A program made the translations under genes and the position numbers. From positions 1-8,121 of the forward strand of contig JAPOIQ010000037.1 in assembly GCA_029978815.1 (NCBI GenBank): 8,121 bases of DNA, in the 5' to 3' direction. Positions 1-5,661 of this stretch are shown here, piece after piece (positions within the stretch are counted from its first letter, which is position 1; each line of letters begins with the position of its first letter). The notes under the pieces were generated by a model. The model did no database searches. It saw only the letters and a list, made by a program, of their open reading frames with translations, and had not been told where the DNA came from. The DNA is from a bacterium. Lineage in GTDB: Bacteria; Actinomycetota; Acidimicrobiia; Acidimicrobiales; Ilumatobacteraceae.

Positions 1-220
1 AGGTGATGCTCCGCCCATCAATTATCACCGTGTCACCATCACTACTTACGACTCCCGGGTAGCGGCCGTGAACCGTGTCGAATTCAAAGAGATGGGCTGC
101 TGTTTCAGCGTCACCGTGCAATTCGTTGATGTGGACGAGTTCAAGCGACGTGTGGTCGCGTAGTGCCCGGGCAGCGAGCCTTCCGATGCGACCGAACCCG
201 TTGATACCAACCCGGGTCAT
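1..220 (-). CDS. gap: Glyceraldehyde-3-phosphate dehydrogenase, N-terminal part (cut by window edge)
   Basis: The reverse strand from the ATG at 220-218 reads 73 codons beginning MTRVGINGFGRIGRLAARAL and leaves the window still open. The INGFGRIG segment (residues 6-13) is the NAD-binding Rossmann glycine motif of type I GAPDH, and the EFDTVHGRY segment (46-54) matches the conserved FDSxHG region. GAPDH converts glyceraldehyde-3-phosphate to 1,3-bisphosphoglycerate in the cytoplasm; the catalytic Cys lies beyond the edge and cannot be checked. The usual NDL segment near residue 32 reads NEL here, and the run HINELHGDAETAAHLFEFD recalls, from memory, the ArsJ-associated GAPDH subgroup rather than central GapA. 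There is no Shine-Dalgarno before the ATG. The gene lies 70 bp downstream of the thioesterase gene on the same strand. The family assignment is firm; the subgroup is inference. Confidence 0.93.
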   Translation of the reverse strand, partial: MTRVGINGFGRIGRLAARALRDHTSLELVHINELHGDAETAAHLFEFDTVHGRYPGVVSSDGDTVIIDGRSIT

Positions 221-228
221 GACGTCAT
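219..228. repeat. 10-bp perfect palindrome over the gap start codon
   Basis: The bases atgacgtcat are identical to their reverse complement and overlap the start ATG of the gap gene (220-218) and the 6 bases upstream of it. Two further perfect palindromes flank it: cccggg at 211-216 and agcatgct at 232-239. The cluster could be an operator over the transcription start or could be chance. Confidence 0.4.
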
Positions 229-255
229 AAAAGCATGCTGGAGGGTCGAACTCAA
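227..255 (-). promoter_or_regulatory. Weak candidate promoter for gap
   Basis: On the minus strand TTGAGT (255-250) is followed by a 17-base spacer and TTTTAT (232-227), each matching four of six bases of the sigma-70/SigA-type consensus. The -10-like hexamer ends 6 bases before the ATG, which would give a leaderless mRNA, in line with the missing Shine-Dalgarno. The A normally invariant at the second position of the -10 is absent, so confidence is low. Confidence 0.25.
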
Positions 256-263
256 CTTGTCAC

Positions 264-281
264 AGGTGAACGATAGGTGAA
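264..281. repeat. Tandem 7-bp direct repeat, one helical turn apart
   Basis: AGGTGAA occurs at 264-270 and again at 275-281, a period of 11 bp, so both copies face the same side of the helix. On the strand of the gap gene the sites read TTCACCT and lie immediately upstream of the candidate -35, inside the 70-bp gap behind the thioesterase stop codon. This is the arrangement expected for an activator or a tandem-site repressor, but no known regulator motif is recognised. Confidence 0.4.
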
Positions 282-290
282 TTGTTGGGG

Positions 291-728
291 TCAGACCTTG
301 TAGACGAGGGTGCCTGTTGCGCACACCTTGCCCGAATTCGCGCCTGTCACCTCAGCTGAGCAGAAGATGATCGATCGCCCCTGACGAGTGATCCACCCTT
401 CGCAGACCGCGTCCTCATCACTGATCGCGCCCATGTAGTTGATATTCATCGAGATGGTCACCATGCGCGTTGGTTCGACCCCGACACCACCGATGGCAGG
501 AACGACTGCCGTGTCGATAAGGCTGGCAATTGCTCCCCCGTGCATGATCCCGGCCGGCTGCATGATCTCGGGTTTGATCGGCATGCGAAGCCGGGCGTAA
601 CCGGCTCGGATCTCTTCAACAATGAGACCCATGTGAAGGTTCATGTTCGTTGGCTGATCCCAACTAGGGAACCGTGACCATACTTCACGGATGTCGTCGG
701 TAATTGGAGGGAAATCATCGGCGCGCAT
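291..728 (-). CDS. PaaI-like hotdog-fold thioesterase
   Basis: This is a 145-residue cytoplasmic protein of the PaaI/4HBT hotdog family, which hydrolyses acyl-CoA or aryl-CoA thioesters to the acid and CoA. The family signature is seen in the central helix: GIMHGGAIASLIDTA (residues 60-74), with the HGG turn at 63-65 and the acidic residue D72 in the position of the catalytic Asp. The length is typical for a single-domain hotdog. The start ATG at 728-726 has no Shine-Dalgarno, but TAGTTT ends 6 bases upstream, compatible with leaderless expression. The gene is divergent from the FMN oxidoreductase and precedes the gap gene by 70 bp. Its substrate is unknown; the surrounding CoA and redox genes suggest release of a CoA-bound intermediate, which is inference. 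Confidence 0.9.
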   Translation of the reverse strand: MRADDFPPITDDIREVWSRFPSWDQPTNMNLHMGLIVEEIRAGYARLRMPIKPEIMQPAGIMHGGAIASLIDTAVVPAIGGVGVEPTRMVTISMNINYMGAISDEDAVCEGWITRQGRSIIFCSAEVTGANSGKVCATGTLVYKV

Positions 729-734
729 ATGCCG

Positions 735-740
735 AAACTA
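735..740 (-). promoter_or_regulatory. Candidate -10 element of the thioesterase gene (leaderless)
   Basis: On the minus strand TAGTTT fits the actinobacterial -10 pattern TANNNT and is separated from the ATG (728-726) by exactly 6 bases, so transcription would begin at the start codon. No convincing -35 hexamer is visible 17 bases upstream, as is common in actinobacteria. Confidence 0.4.
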
Positions 741-817
741 GGCGTTGCTGCGCCGTGTGCCGGTATCCAACATCACGAAGCCAAGGCCGGACCTGCCCGC
801 TCATCGGGTTTCGGATA

Positions 818-834
818 CGAGGCCATTGCGAGGC
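818..834. repeat. CGAGGC direct repeat, 11-bp period
   Basis: CGAGGC is present at 818-823 and 829-834 in the divergent region between the thioesterase and the FMN oxidoreductase. It lies just upstream of the oxidoreductase start at 853. The short copies may be chance, but spacing and location would suit a small operator. Confidence 0.2.
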
Positions 835-852
835 ATCGGCCAAACTCTTGAC

Positions 853-1929
853 GTGAACACTCCCTTTGACGCCGTCAGTTTTTCGCGTGGGCCAGCGATG
901 GCCAATCGTTTCATGATTGCCCCGCTCACGAATCAGCAAAGCCATGACGATGGAACGTTGAGCGCCGAGGAGCACAGGTGGCTCACCATGCGTGCCCATG
1001 GCGGATTCGGCATGACGATGACCGCAGCGGCGCATGTGCAAGAGATTGGTCGAGCGTTCCCAGGTCAGCTCGGTGTGTGCCGAGATGACCACATCCCCGC
1101 GTTGGCAAAGATGGCAGATGAGATTCGCTCAACCGGCAGCCTCGCAATCGTGCAACTTCACCACGGCGGTAACCGCGTTCCCCAGGCACTCAACAACATG
1201 ACACCGGTCTGTCCATCTGATGATCCTGAGACCGGCGCTCGCAGCCTTTCGACCGACGAGGTCGAGCAACTCCGTGATGACTTCGTTGCTGCTGCGGTTC
1301 GCTCTGAAGCCGCTGGCTACGACGGAGTTCAGCTGCACGGAGCCCACGGCTACATCATCTGTCAATTTCTTTCGTCTGAGATCAATCAGCGGACCGATCA
1401 CTACGGGGGGTCGCTAGAGAATCGCGCTCGCCTTCTTTTCGAGATCATTTCTGGCATTCGCGAAAGGTGCGGAGCCGACTTTCATCTTTCGGTTCGGCTC
1501 TCACCAGAGCGCTTCGGCATGGTGATGAATGAGATCATTGAGGTCTACGGCTGGCTCGTTGACTCCGGCGACGTCGATTTCATCGATATGTCGCTCTGGG
1601 ACTCGTTTAAAGAGCCGAACGAAGACGAGCACAAGGGCCGCTCGCTAACGGAGATTTTTGCGGAACTTCCCAGAGGAGATGTCCGACTTGGAGTTGCCGG
1701 CAAAATCCATGAGCCGGCTGATGTGCAGCGAGTGATCGATACGGGGGTCGATATCGCGATTCTTGGCCGTGTTGCGATATTGCATCACGACTACCCGAAT
1801 TTGCTTAGCAACAACGCGGATTTCGCTCCTCGACATATTCCTGTAAGTGCTGAAACCCTCGCTGAAGAGGGCCTTTCAGACACGTTCATCAAATACATGA
1901 GTACGTGGAAAGGTTTCGTGAGCGACTGA
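853..1929 (+). CDS. Old-yellow-enzyme family NADH:flavin (FMN) oxidoreductase
   Basis: The protein is a TIM-barrel FMN oxidoreductase of the OYE family, which reduces activated C=C bonds (enones, dienoyl or nitro compounds) with NAD(P)H. From the GTG at 853 it has 358 residues, the usual length. Visible family features are the N-terminal strand NRFMIAPLTN (18-27), QLHHGG (101-106), the substrate-binding pair H162/H165 in LHGAHGY, the signature QFLSSEINQRTDHYGGSLEN (171-190), R215 for FMN binding, and the phosphate-binding end GKIHEP...ILGR (283-306). The frame stays open upstream to a TTG at 745, but those 36 residues are Arg/Pro-rich and unlike the family, whereas VNTPFDAVSFSRGP is a typical beginning, so the GTG is preferred. 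No 2Fe-4S or C-terminal flavodoxin domain is present, so it is not a full 2,4-dienoyl-CoA reductase. It converges on the hydrolase gene with 12 bp between stops. The substrate is unknown. Confidence 0.92.
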   Translation: MNTPFDAVSFSRGPAMANRFMIAPLTNQQSHDDGTLSAEEHRWLTMRAHGGFGMTMTAAAHVQEIGRAFPGQLGVCRDDHIPALAKMADEIRSTGSLAIVQLHHGGNRVPQALNNMTPVCPSDDPETGARSLSTDEVEQLRDDFVAAAVRSEAAGYDGVQLHGAHGYIICQFLSSEINQRTDHYGGSLENRARLLFEIISGIRERCGADFHLSVRLSPERFGMVMNEIIEVYGWLVDSGDVDFIDMSLWDSFKEPNEDEHKGRSLTEIFAELPRGDVRLGVAGKIHEPADVQRVIDTGVDIAILGRVAILHHDYPNLLSNNADFAPRHIPVSAETLAEEGLSDTFIKYMSTWKGFVSD

Positions 1930-1954
1930 GGATGTCGAGCGTTACGACCCCAGT
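1925..1954. other. Imperfect hairpin across the convergent gene ends
   Basis: ACTG (1925-1928) can pair with CAGT (1951-1954), GG (1930-1931) with CC (1949-1950), and GTCG (1934-1937) with CGAC (1945-1948), leaving small bulges. The structure spans both stop codons of the convergent pair and could slow polymerase from either side. No T-run follows on either strand, so it is not a classical terminator. Confidence 0.2.
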
Positions 1955-3186
1955 TGGAGAACTGCAGCGAGGGTGACTTCAGCGCCAGCAACTGCATGTT
2001 CGTAGGTAATGGCCTCGGCTTCATTATGTGAAAGACCATCGGCGCACGGAATGAAAATCATTCCGGTTGGCGCGACCTTCGAGATGTAGCAGGCATCGTG
2101 GCCCGCGCCTGAGGTGATGTCGACGGGGTCCTTGCCCTGCTCCGTGGCGGCGGCTCTCAGCGCTGAAACGATCTCTGGGTTGAATTCGATTGGTGCCGAA
2201 TACCAGATCTGTTCAACTTCGGGCTGAGGCTGAAGTGTCGTCACAAACTCTCTGAACTCAGCATCCATCTGTGCAAGCACATCAGCATCAGGGTGGCGAA
2301 GATCGACCGTCATCCGAACGGTGCCGACAATGGTGTTCCGAGAACCAGGCTCGACCTCGACAACGCCAACCGTCGACCGTCCGGCAGGCGCACGCCGGCG
2401 GGCAATATCGTCAACTTCTGTGATGAGGCGGGCCGCCGACACCATTGCATCGCTACGGCGCTCCATGGGAGTTGTCCCCGCATGCGCCTCCTGGCCGGTG
2501 ATGGTGACGTCGTACCAACGAACCCCTTGCACCCCCGTCACAATGCCAATGGTGTGATCGCTTTCTTCAAGTATCGGGCCCTGCTCAATGTGAGGTTCAA
2601 GGTAGTAACCGATTGGTCGCTCGCCCGGTAACTCGGGCCCTGAGTATCCGATTCGGAGGAGTTCTTCACCGAGGACGTCGCCCTGCATCGAAGTTGAGCC
2701 GAGGCCAGCCTCTAAGGAGATGTCACCCGAGAACACTCCCGAACCCAACATCGCTGGTGGAAACCTTGCTCCTTCCTCGTTGGTCCAAGACACCACCTCA
2801 ACCGGGGCGGCGAGACGAATGTTGTCAGCGTGCAACGCTCGAAGTACTTCGAGGCCGACCATCACTCCGTATGCACCATCGTATTTCCCGCCCGTTGGCT
2901 GAGAGTCGAGGTGGCTTCCGATGACCACTGGAGGGCGTGACGAATTACTACCCTCGTATCTCGCAAAGAGATTGCCGACCCGGTCGATATGCACTGAGCA
3001 ACCAAGTTCAGTCACCCACTCGATGAACTGGTCTCGGCCGGCTTTGTCAACGTCGGTGAGTGCTACACGTGCAACGCCTCCGGCCTCGGTGGCACCAATC
3101 TCTGCGAGCCGATGCATCGTGTCCCACAGCCGCTCACCGTCAATGCTGACGTCGGCGTGGCGCGTTGGAAGTGACGTTGACGACAT
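1942..3186 (-). CDS. Zn-dependent M20 amidase (hydantoinase/carbamoylase, beta-ureidopropionase type)
   Basis: A 414-residue protein of the M20 hydantoinase/carbamoylase family, which hydrolyses N-carbamoyl groups of amino acids, ureidopropionate or allantoate, releasing CO2 and ammonia. Metal-site features are clear: GSHLDSQPTGGKYDG (H92, D103), SWTNEEGARF (E137, E138), EPHIEQGP (H199) and LSHNEAE (H387). The dimerisation-domain signature GQEAHAGTTPM (231-241) and the GAGHDA segment (360-365) are also present. Length fits the family. A GTG at 3189 is in frame directly before the ATG at 3186-3184; the ATG is preferred because TACGAT lies exactly 6 bases upstream, giving a leaderless start, and no Shine-Dalgarno is seen. 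The gene is divergent from the monooxygenase operon, a common arrangement for functionally linked units. Whether the substrate is a carbamoyl amino acid, ureidopropionate or allantoate cannot be told from sequence. Confidence 0.93.
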   Translation of the reverse strand: MSSTSLPTRHADVSIDGERLWDTMHRLAEIGATEAGGVARVALTDVDKAGRDQFIEWVTELGCSVHIDRVGNLFARYEGSNSSRPPVVIGSHLDSQPTGGKYDGAYGVMVGLEVLRALHADNIRLAAPVEVVSWTNEEGARFPPAMLGSGVFSGDISLEAGLGSTSMQGDVLGEELLRIGYSGPELPGERPIGYYLEPHIEQGPILEESDHTIGIVTGVQGVRWYDVTITGQEAHAGTTPMERRSDAMVSAARLITEVDDIARRRAPAGRSTVGVVEVEPGSRNTIVGTVRMTVDLRHPDADVLAQMDAEFREFVTTLQPQPEVEQIWYSAPIEFNPEIVSALRAAATEQGKDPVDITSGAGHDACYISKVAPTGMIFIPCADGLSHNEAEAITYEHAVAGAEVTLAAVLQLGS

Positions 3187-3192
3187 CACACG

Positions 3193-3198
3193 ATCGTA
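3193..3198 (-). promoter_or_regulatory. Candidate -10 element of the M20 hydrolase (leaderless)
   Basis: On the minus strand TACGAT fits TANNNT and is followed by cgtgtg and then the ATG at 3186. The spacing of 6 bases places the transcription start on the A of the start codon and supports ATG over the in-frame GTG just before it. Confidence 0.45.
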
Positions 3199-3252
3199 AA
3201 TCAGATCTCCAACGGGAAACGAGGGCTATGCGATGAGGCACAATAGAGAGAG

Positions 3253-3285
3253 CGCAGTGAGGGCTGCGTAACGGCCACGAGCCGT
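3253..3285 (+). promoter_or_regulatory. Two adjacent small hairpins in the monooxygenase leader
   Basis: CGCAG (3253-3257) pairs with CTGCG (3264-3268) around a 6-base loop, and ACGGC (3271-3275) pairs with GCCGT (3281-3285) around a 5-base loop, two bases apart. GGCT (3262-3265) could alternatively pair with AGCC (3280-3283), making the folds mutually exclusive. They sit just upstream of the Shine-Dalgarno of the monooxygenase, if transcription starts further upstream. Function is speculative. Confidence 0.25.
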
Positions 3286-3294
3286 AAAGACAGC

Positions 3295-3300
3295 AGGGGG
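3295..3300 (+). promoter_or_regulatory. Shine-Dalgarno of the monooxygenase gene
   Basis: AGGGGG ends 6 bases before the ATG at 3307 and selects it over an out-of-frame ATG at 3302. Its presence contrasts with the SD-less starts of the other unit-leading genes in this window and implies a 5' leader here. Confidence 0.7.
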
Positions 3301-3306
3301 TATGCC

Positions 3307-4404
3307 ATGCACGTTGGAATGTCCGTGATCTTTCAGAACCCGGGGGAACAGATTCCTGACAGGGACGTTTATGCGCGTGACCTTCATCTCGCGCTTCAAG
3401 CTGAACCACTTGGTTTCCAGTCGATCTGGAGCGTTGAGCACCACTTCACCGATTACACGATGTGTCCGGATGTGTTTCAGTTCCTGACCTACATGGCAGC
3501 AAAGACAGAACACGTTCAACTTGGATCGATGGTGTGTGTACTGCCATGGCACGACCCAGTACGGGTTGCCGAGCAGATCTCGATGCTCGACAACCTCTCT
3601 GATGGTCGCGTGATTCTTGGAATGGGCCGCGGCACTGGTCGGGTCGAATTCGACGGGTTCGGCGTCGACATGGGAACCGCACGGCTCCGCTTCAAGGAGT
3701 CGGCAGAAATTGTGTTGACGGCTCTTGAGCAGGGATGGGTTGAGTATTCCGGTGAGTTGCTCCACCAACAGCGACGAGATATCCGGCCGCGCCCCATATC
3801 GAGCTTCAAGGGTCGCACCTATGCAGCAGCGGTCTCGCCCGACTCGGCTCGAATCATGGCGGAAATGGGCGTCGGCATTCTCGTTGTCCCACAAAAGCCG
3901 TGGAAGGCAGTTCGGCAAGAACTTCAGGATTACCGGACGATCTACCGCGACGCGAATGGCACTGAGCCGCCACCCCCATTCGTCGCTGGTTGGACCTTTG
4001 TTGACGAAAGTGCCGACCGAGCAGAAACGATGGCGCGGAAATACGTTGGCGGGTACTGGGACTCAGTCGTGAAGCACTACGAGTTCAACGAGCCCCACCT
4101 CAAAGACACACCGGGCTACGAACACCACGGGTTGATGTACGACCGCCTTGTTGCACCTGGCGGCTACGAGCAGATGGAGGATTTCTTTATCAACCTCCAG
4201 CTCTGGGGAACCCCAGAGCAAGTCACCGAAAAGATCATCAATCTCCAAGATGAGATGTACATGGACGGCTACATGGGTGTGTTCTCCTACGCCGGCATGT
4301 CGCTTGAAGAGGCTGAACGATCAATGCATCTCTTTGCAGCGAAAGTGATGCCAGAACTCCAAGCCCTTCCCGCCGTTCACGATCGACTTGGAATTCCTGC
4401 CTAA
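3307..4404 (+). CDS. Luciferase-like (LLM) flavin monooxygenase, alkanal-monooxygenase-alpha type
   Basis: A 365-residue TIM-barrel protein of the luciferase-like monooxygenase family, which uses reduced FMN or F420 supplied by a partner reductase to oxygenate, or in some members dehydrogenate, an organic substrate. The segment SVEHHFTDY (42-50) aligns with the LEHHFTEF stretch of bacterial luciferase alpha that holds catalytic H44, here H45. VLPWHDPVRVAEQISMLDNLSDGR (78-101), GMGRG (105-109) and the FGVDM segment (118-122) also follow the LuxA layout. Length is close to LuxA (about 355). No LuxB, LuxCDE, flavin reductase or F420 gene is in the window, so light emission is not implied. It is the first gene of a tight operon: the stop codon is 9 bp before the next start. 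It is divergent from the M20 hydrolase across about 120 bp. The substrate is unknown and cofactor choice (FMN or F420) is unresolved. Confidence 0.92.
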   Translation: MHVGMSVIFQNPGEQIPDRDVYARDLHLALQAEPLGFQSIWSVEHHFTDYTMCPDVFQFLTYMAAKTEHVQLGSMVCVLPWHDPVRVAEQISMLDNLSDGRVILGMGRGTGRVEFDGFGVDMGTARLRFKESAEIVLTALEQGWVEYSGELLHQQRRDIRPRPISSFKGRTYAAAVSPDSARIMAEMGVGILVVPQKPWKAVRQELQDYRTIYRDANGTEPPPPFVAGWTFVDESADRAETMARKYVGGYWDSVVKHYEFNEPHLKDTPGYEHHGLMYDRLVAPGGYEQMEDFFINLQLWGTPEQVTEKIINLQDEMYMDGYMGVFSYAGMSLEEAERSMHLFAAKVMPELQALPAVHDRLGIPA

Positions 4405-4413
4405 GGACGACTG

Positions 4414-5058
4414 ATGCCACGACTTCGACAAGTACGACGCTCAGAGGCAGATCAACAACGTGTTCTGCCGCTCTACAACTTCTTGTTCGGTGATCGCGAC
4501 CCGGTTGATGAGCCGGGCACGTCAACGGGAACGACTGGCGACTGGTGGACGGTCTTTGCGCTCTCTCCCGACATCTTCGACCACTCGGTCAAAGGCTTTG
4601 GCCTCTACCGAAGCCCCGAGCGTCGCCTCGACGGGCAACTTCGTGAGCTCGGTCAGACTCGTGCTGGCTGGCTAACAGGAAGCCAATTTGTCTACTCGCA
4701 GCATTGCAAGAGCTGTCGTGGTCTTGGCATGTCGGAAGAAAAAATCTCTGCGATTCACGCATGGGAAGTAGCGGAGTGTTTCGATGCAAAGGAGCGAGCG
4801 CTGCTCGCGTACACCGACTACCTCGTCGACCAGCATGGTCGGGTGCCGGACGCAGTGTTTGACGCAATGAAGGCCCACTTCAGCGATGAAGAGATCCTTG
4901 AATTCACCTACATCACTTCGCTGTATTTCATGCATGCGGTGATGACTCGAGCGTTGCGCCTCGAATTTGATGATCGTGACGAGGTGATCGTTGAGGTTGC
5001 GGCCCCAGAAGATTTCGACGCGCAGCAATTCGCTGGACGTCGACGCGGAGACGACTGA
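4414..5058 (+). CDS. AhpD-like / carboxymuconolactone decarboxylase (CMD) family protein with CxxC
   Basis: A 214-residue, probably all-helical cytoplasmic protein of the CMD/AhpD fold. The family core runs from LRELGQTRAG (76-85) to SQHCKSCRGLGMSEEKI (95-111), with E78 and the CxxC pair C98/C101. In AhpD peroxidases a His follows four residues after the second Cys; here that position is G105, while H97 precedes the first Cys. It may thus be a thiol redox partner, an altered peroxidase-like protein or a non-redox CMD enzyme; decarboxylase activity should not be assumed. Residues 112-195 are further helical sequence including a MxxHAVMTRALR stretch, and the tail is acidic then Arg-rich. Start: AAGGA at 4403-4407 overlaps the stop of the monooxygenase and lies 6 bases before the ATG. 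The next gene begins one base after this stop, so translational coupling is likely. A role in protecting or completing the monooxygenase reaction is inference. Confidence 0.85.
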   Translation: MPRLRQVRRSEADQQRVLPLYNFLFGDRDPVDEPGTSTGTTGDWWTVFALSPDIFDHSVKGFGLYRSPERRLDGQLRELGQTRAGWLTGSQFVYSQHCKSCRGLGMSEEKISAIHAWEVAECFDAKERALLAYTDYLVDQHGRVPDAVFDAMKAHFSDEEILEFTYITSLYFMHAVMTRALRLEFDDRDEVIVEVAAPEDFDAQQFAGRRRGDD

Positions 5059-5059
5059 G

Positions 5060-5611
5060 ATGAATGAGAAATTTGAAATTAGAGGCGTCAATCACATTGC
5101 GATGGTCTGTGCTGACATGGCAAGAACCGTGCGGTTTTACCGCGACGTACTCGGAATGCAACTCGTAAAAACGCTCGATATTCCAGGCGGCGGGCAACAC
5201 TTCTTTTTTGACATCGGAAACAACGACTGTCTTGCGTTCTTCTGGTTCCCCGGGGCACCTGAGCCACAGCCGGGGGTTGCGAGCGCAGGAGGAATGCCAG
5301 GCCGGGGGAGCCTTGCATCGGCGCACGGGTCGATGAACCATCTTGCATTTGATGTTCCTCTCGAGAAGTTCGAGGAGTACCGCCAACGACTCATCGATGA
5401 GGGTGTTGATGTGTCAATGATTCTTGATCACGACGACAGCGAACTCACCGTCGCGCAGAGTTTCCACCCAGGAGTGTTCGTTCGATCGTTCTATTTCTTC
5501 GATCCGGATGGCATTCTTCTCGAGTTTGCATCCTGGACTCGAGAAATGGGCACCGAGTCTGATGTGGCCATTGATCCGGTGACCGCAGACGGCACAAAAA
5601 TCTCTGTGTAG
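5060..5611 (+). CDS. VOC-fold metalloenzyme (glyoxalase/dioxygenase superfamily)
   Basis: A 183-residue vicinal-oxygen-chelate protein with two beta-alpha-beta-beta-beta modules. Module one opens with GVNHIAMVCADMARTVRFYRDVLGM (9-33), module two with SMNHLAFDVPLEKFEEYR (91-108) and closes with FFDPDGILLEFASW (146-159). Likely metal ligands are H12, H94 and E155, as in glyoxalase/dioxygenase members. VOC enzymes use a divalent metal for isomerisation, ring-cleaving dioxygenation, epimerisation or thiol transfer; the exact reaction is not resolvable. A glycine/proline-rich insertion (63-90) between the modules is longer than in minimal members. The frame is open further upstream to 4991, inside the CMD gene, but the ATG at 5060 is chosen because GGAG (5047-5050) lies 9 bases upstream and it follows the CMD stop by a single base (TGA-G-ATG). 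It is the third gene of the monooxygenase operon. Confidence 0.9.
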   Translation: MNEKFEIRGVNHIAMVCADMARTVRFYRDVLGMQLVKTLDIPGGGQHFFFDIGNNDCLAFFWFPGAPEPQPGVASAGGMPGRGSLASAHGSMNHLAFDVPLEKFEEYRQRLIDEGVDVSMILDHDDSELTVAQSFHPGVFVRSFYFFDPDGILLEFASWTREMGTESDVAIDPVTADGTKISV

Positions 5612-5655
5612 ATCGGAACCCGAGCCCCAAGCCTCTGCCGGATTGACCAAACTGA

Positions 5656-5661
5656 CAGAAT
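5656..5661 (+). promoter_or_regulatory. Candidate -10 element of the amidohydrolase gene
   Basis: CAGAAT matches four of six -10 bases and ends 6 bases before the ATG at 5668, the same spacing seen at the thioesterase and M20 hydrolase starts. No Shine-Dalgarno is seen in the 56-bp gap after the VOC gene. TTGACC at 5643-5648 lies only 7 bases upstream, too close to serve as its -35. The site may give the amidohydrolase and crotonase their own leaderless transcript, or read-through from the operon may suffice. Confidence 0.25.

Noticed and set aside
3226..3918. Long open minus-strand frame of 230 codons opposite the monooxygenase
   Set aside because: It lies antisense to a clearly conserved LLM gene and its translation shows no recognisable domain; it is a shadow of codon bias.
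3307..4404. Bioluminescence (lux) operon
   Set aside because: The LuxA-like residues are present but luxB, luxCDE and a flavin reductase are absent, and the neighbours are CMD and VOC genes.
4991..5059. Upstream extension of the VOC protein into the CMD gene
   Set aside because: The added 23 residues overlap the CMD reading frame, have no family match and lack a Shine-Dalgarno, while the ATG at 5060 has one and follows the CMD stop by one base.
5643..5661. TTGACC plus CAGAAT as a paired -35/-10 promoter
   Set aside because: Only 7 bases separate the two hexamers, too close for a sigma-70-type promoter; only the -10-like hexamer is kept as a weak candidate.
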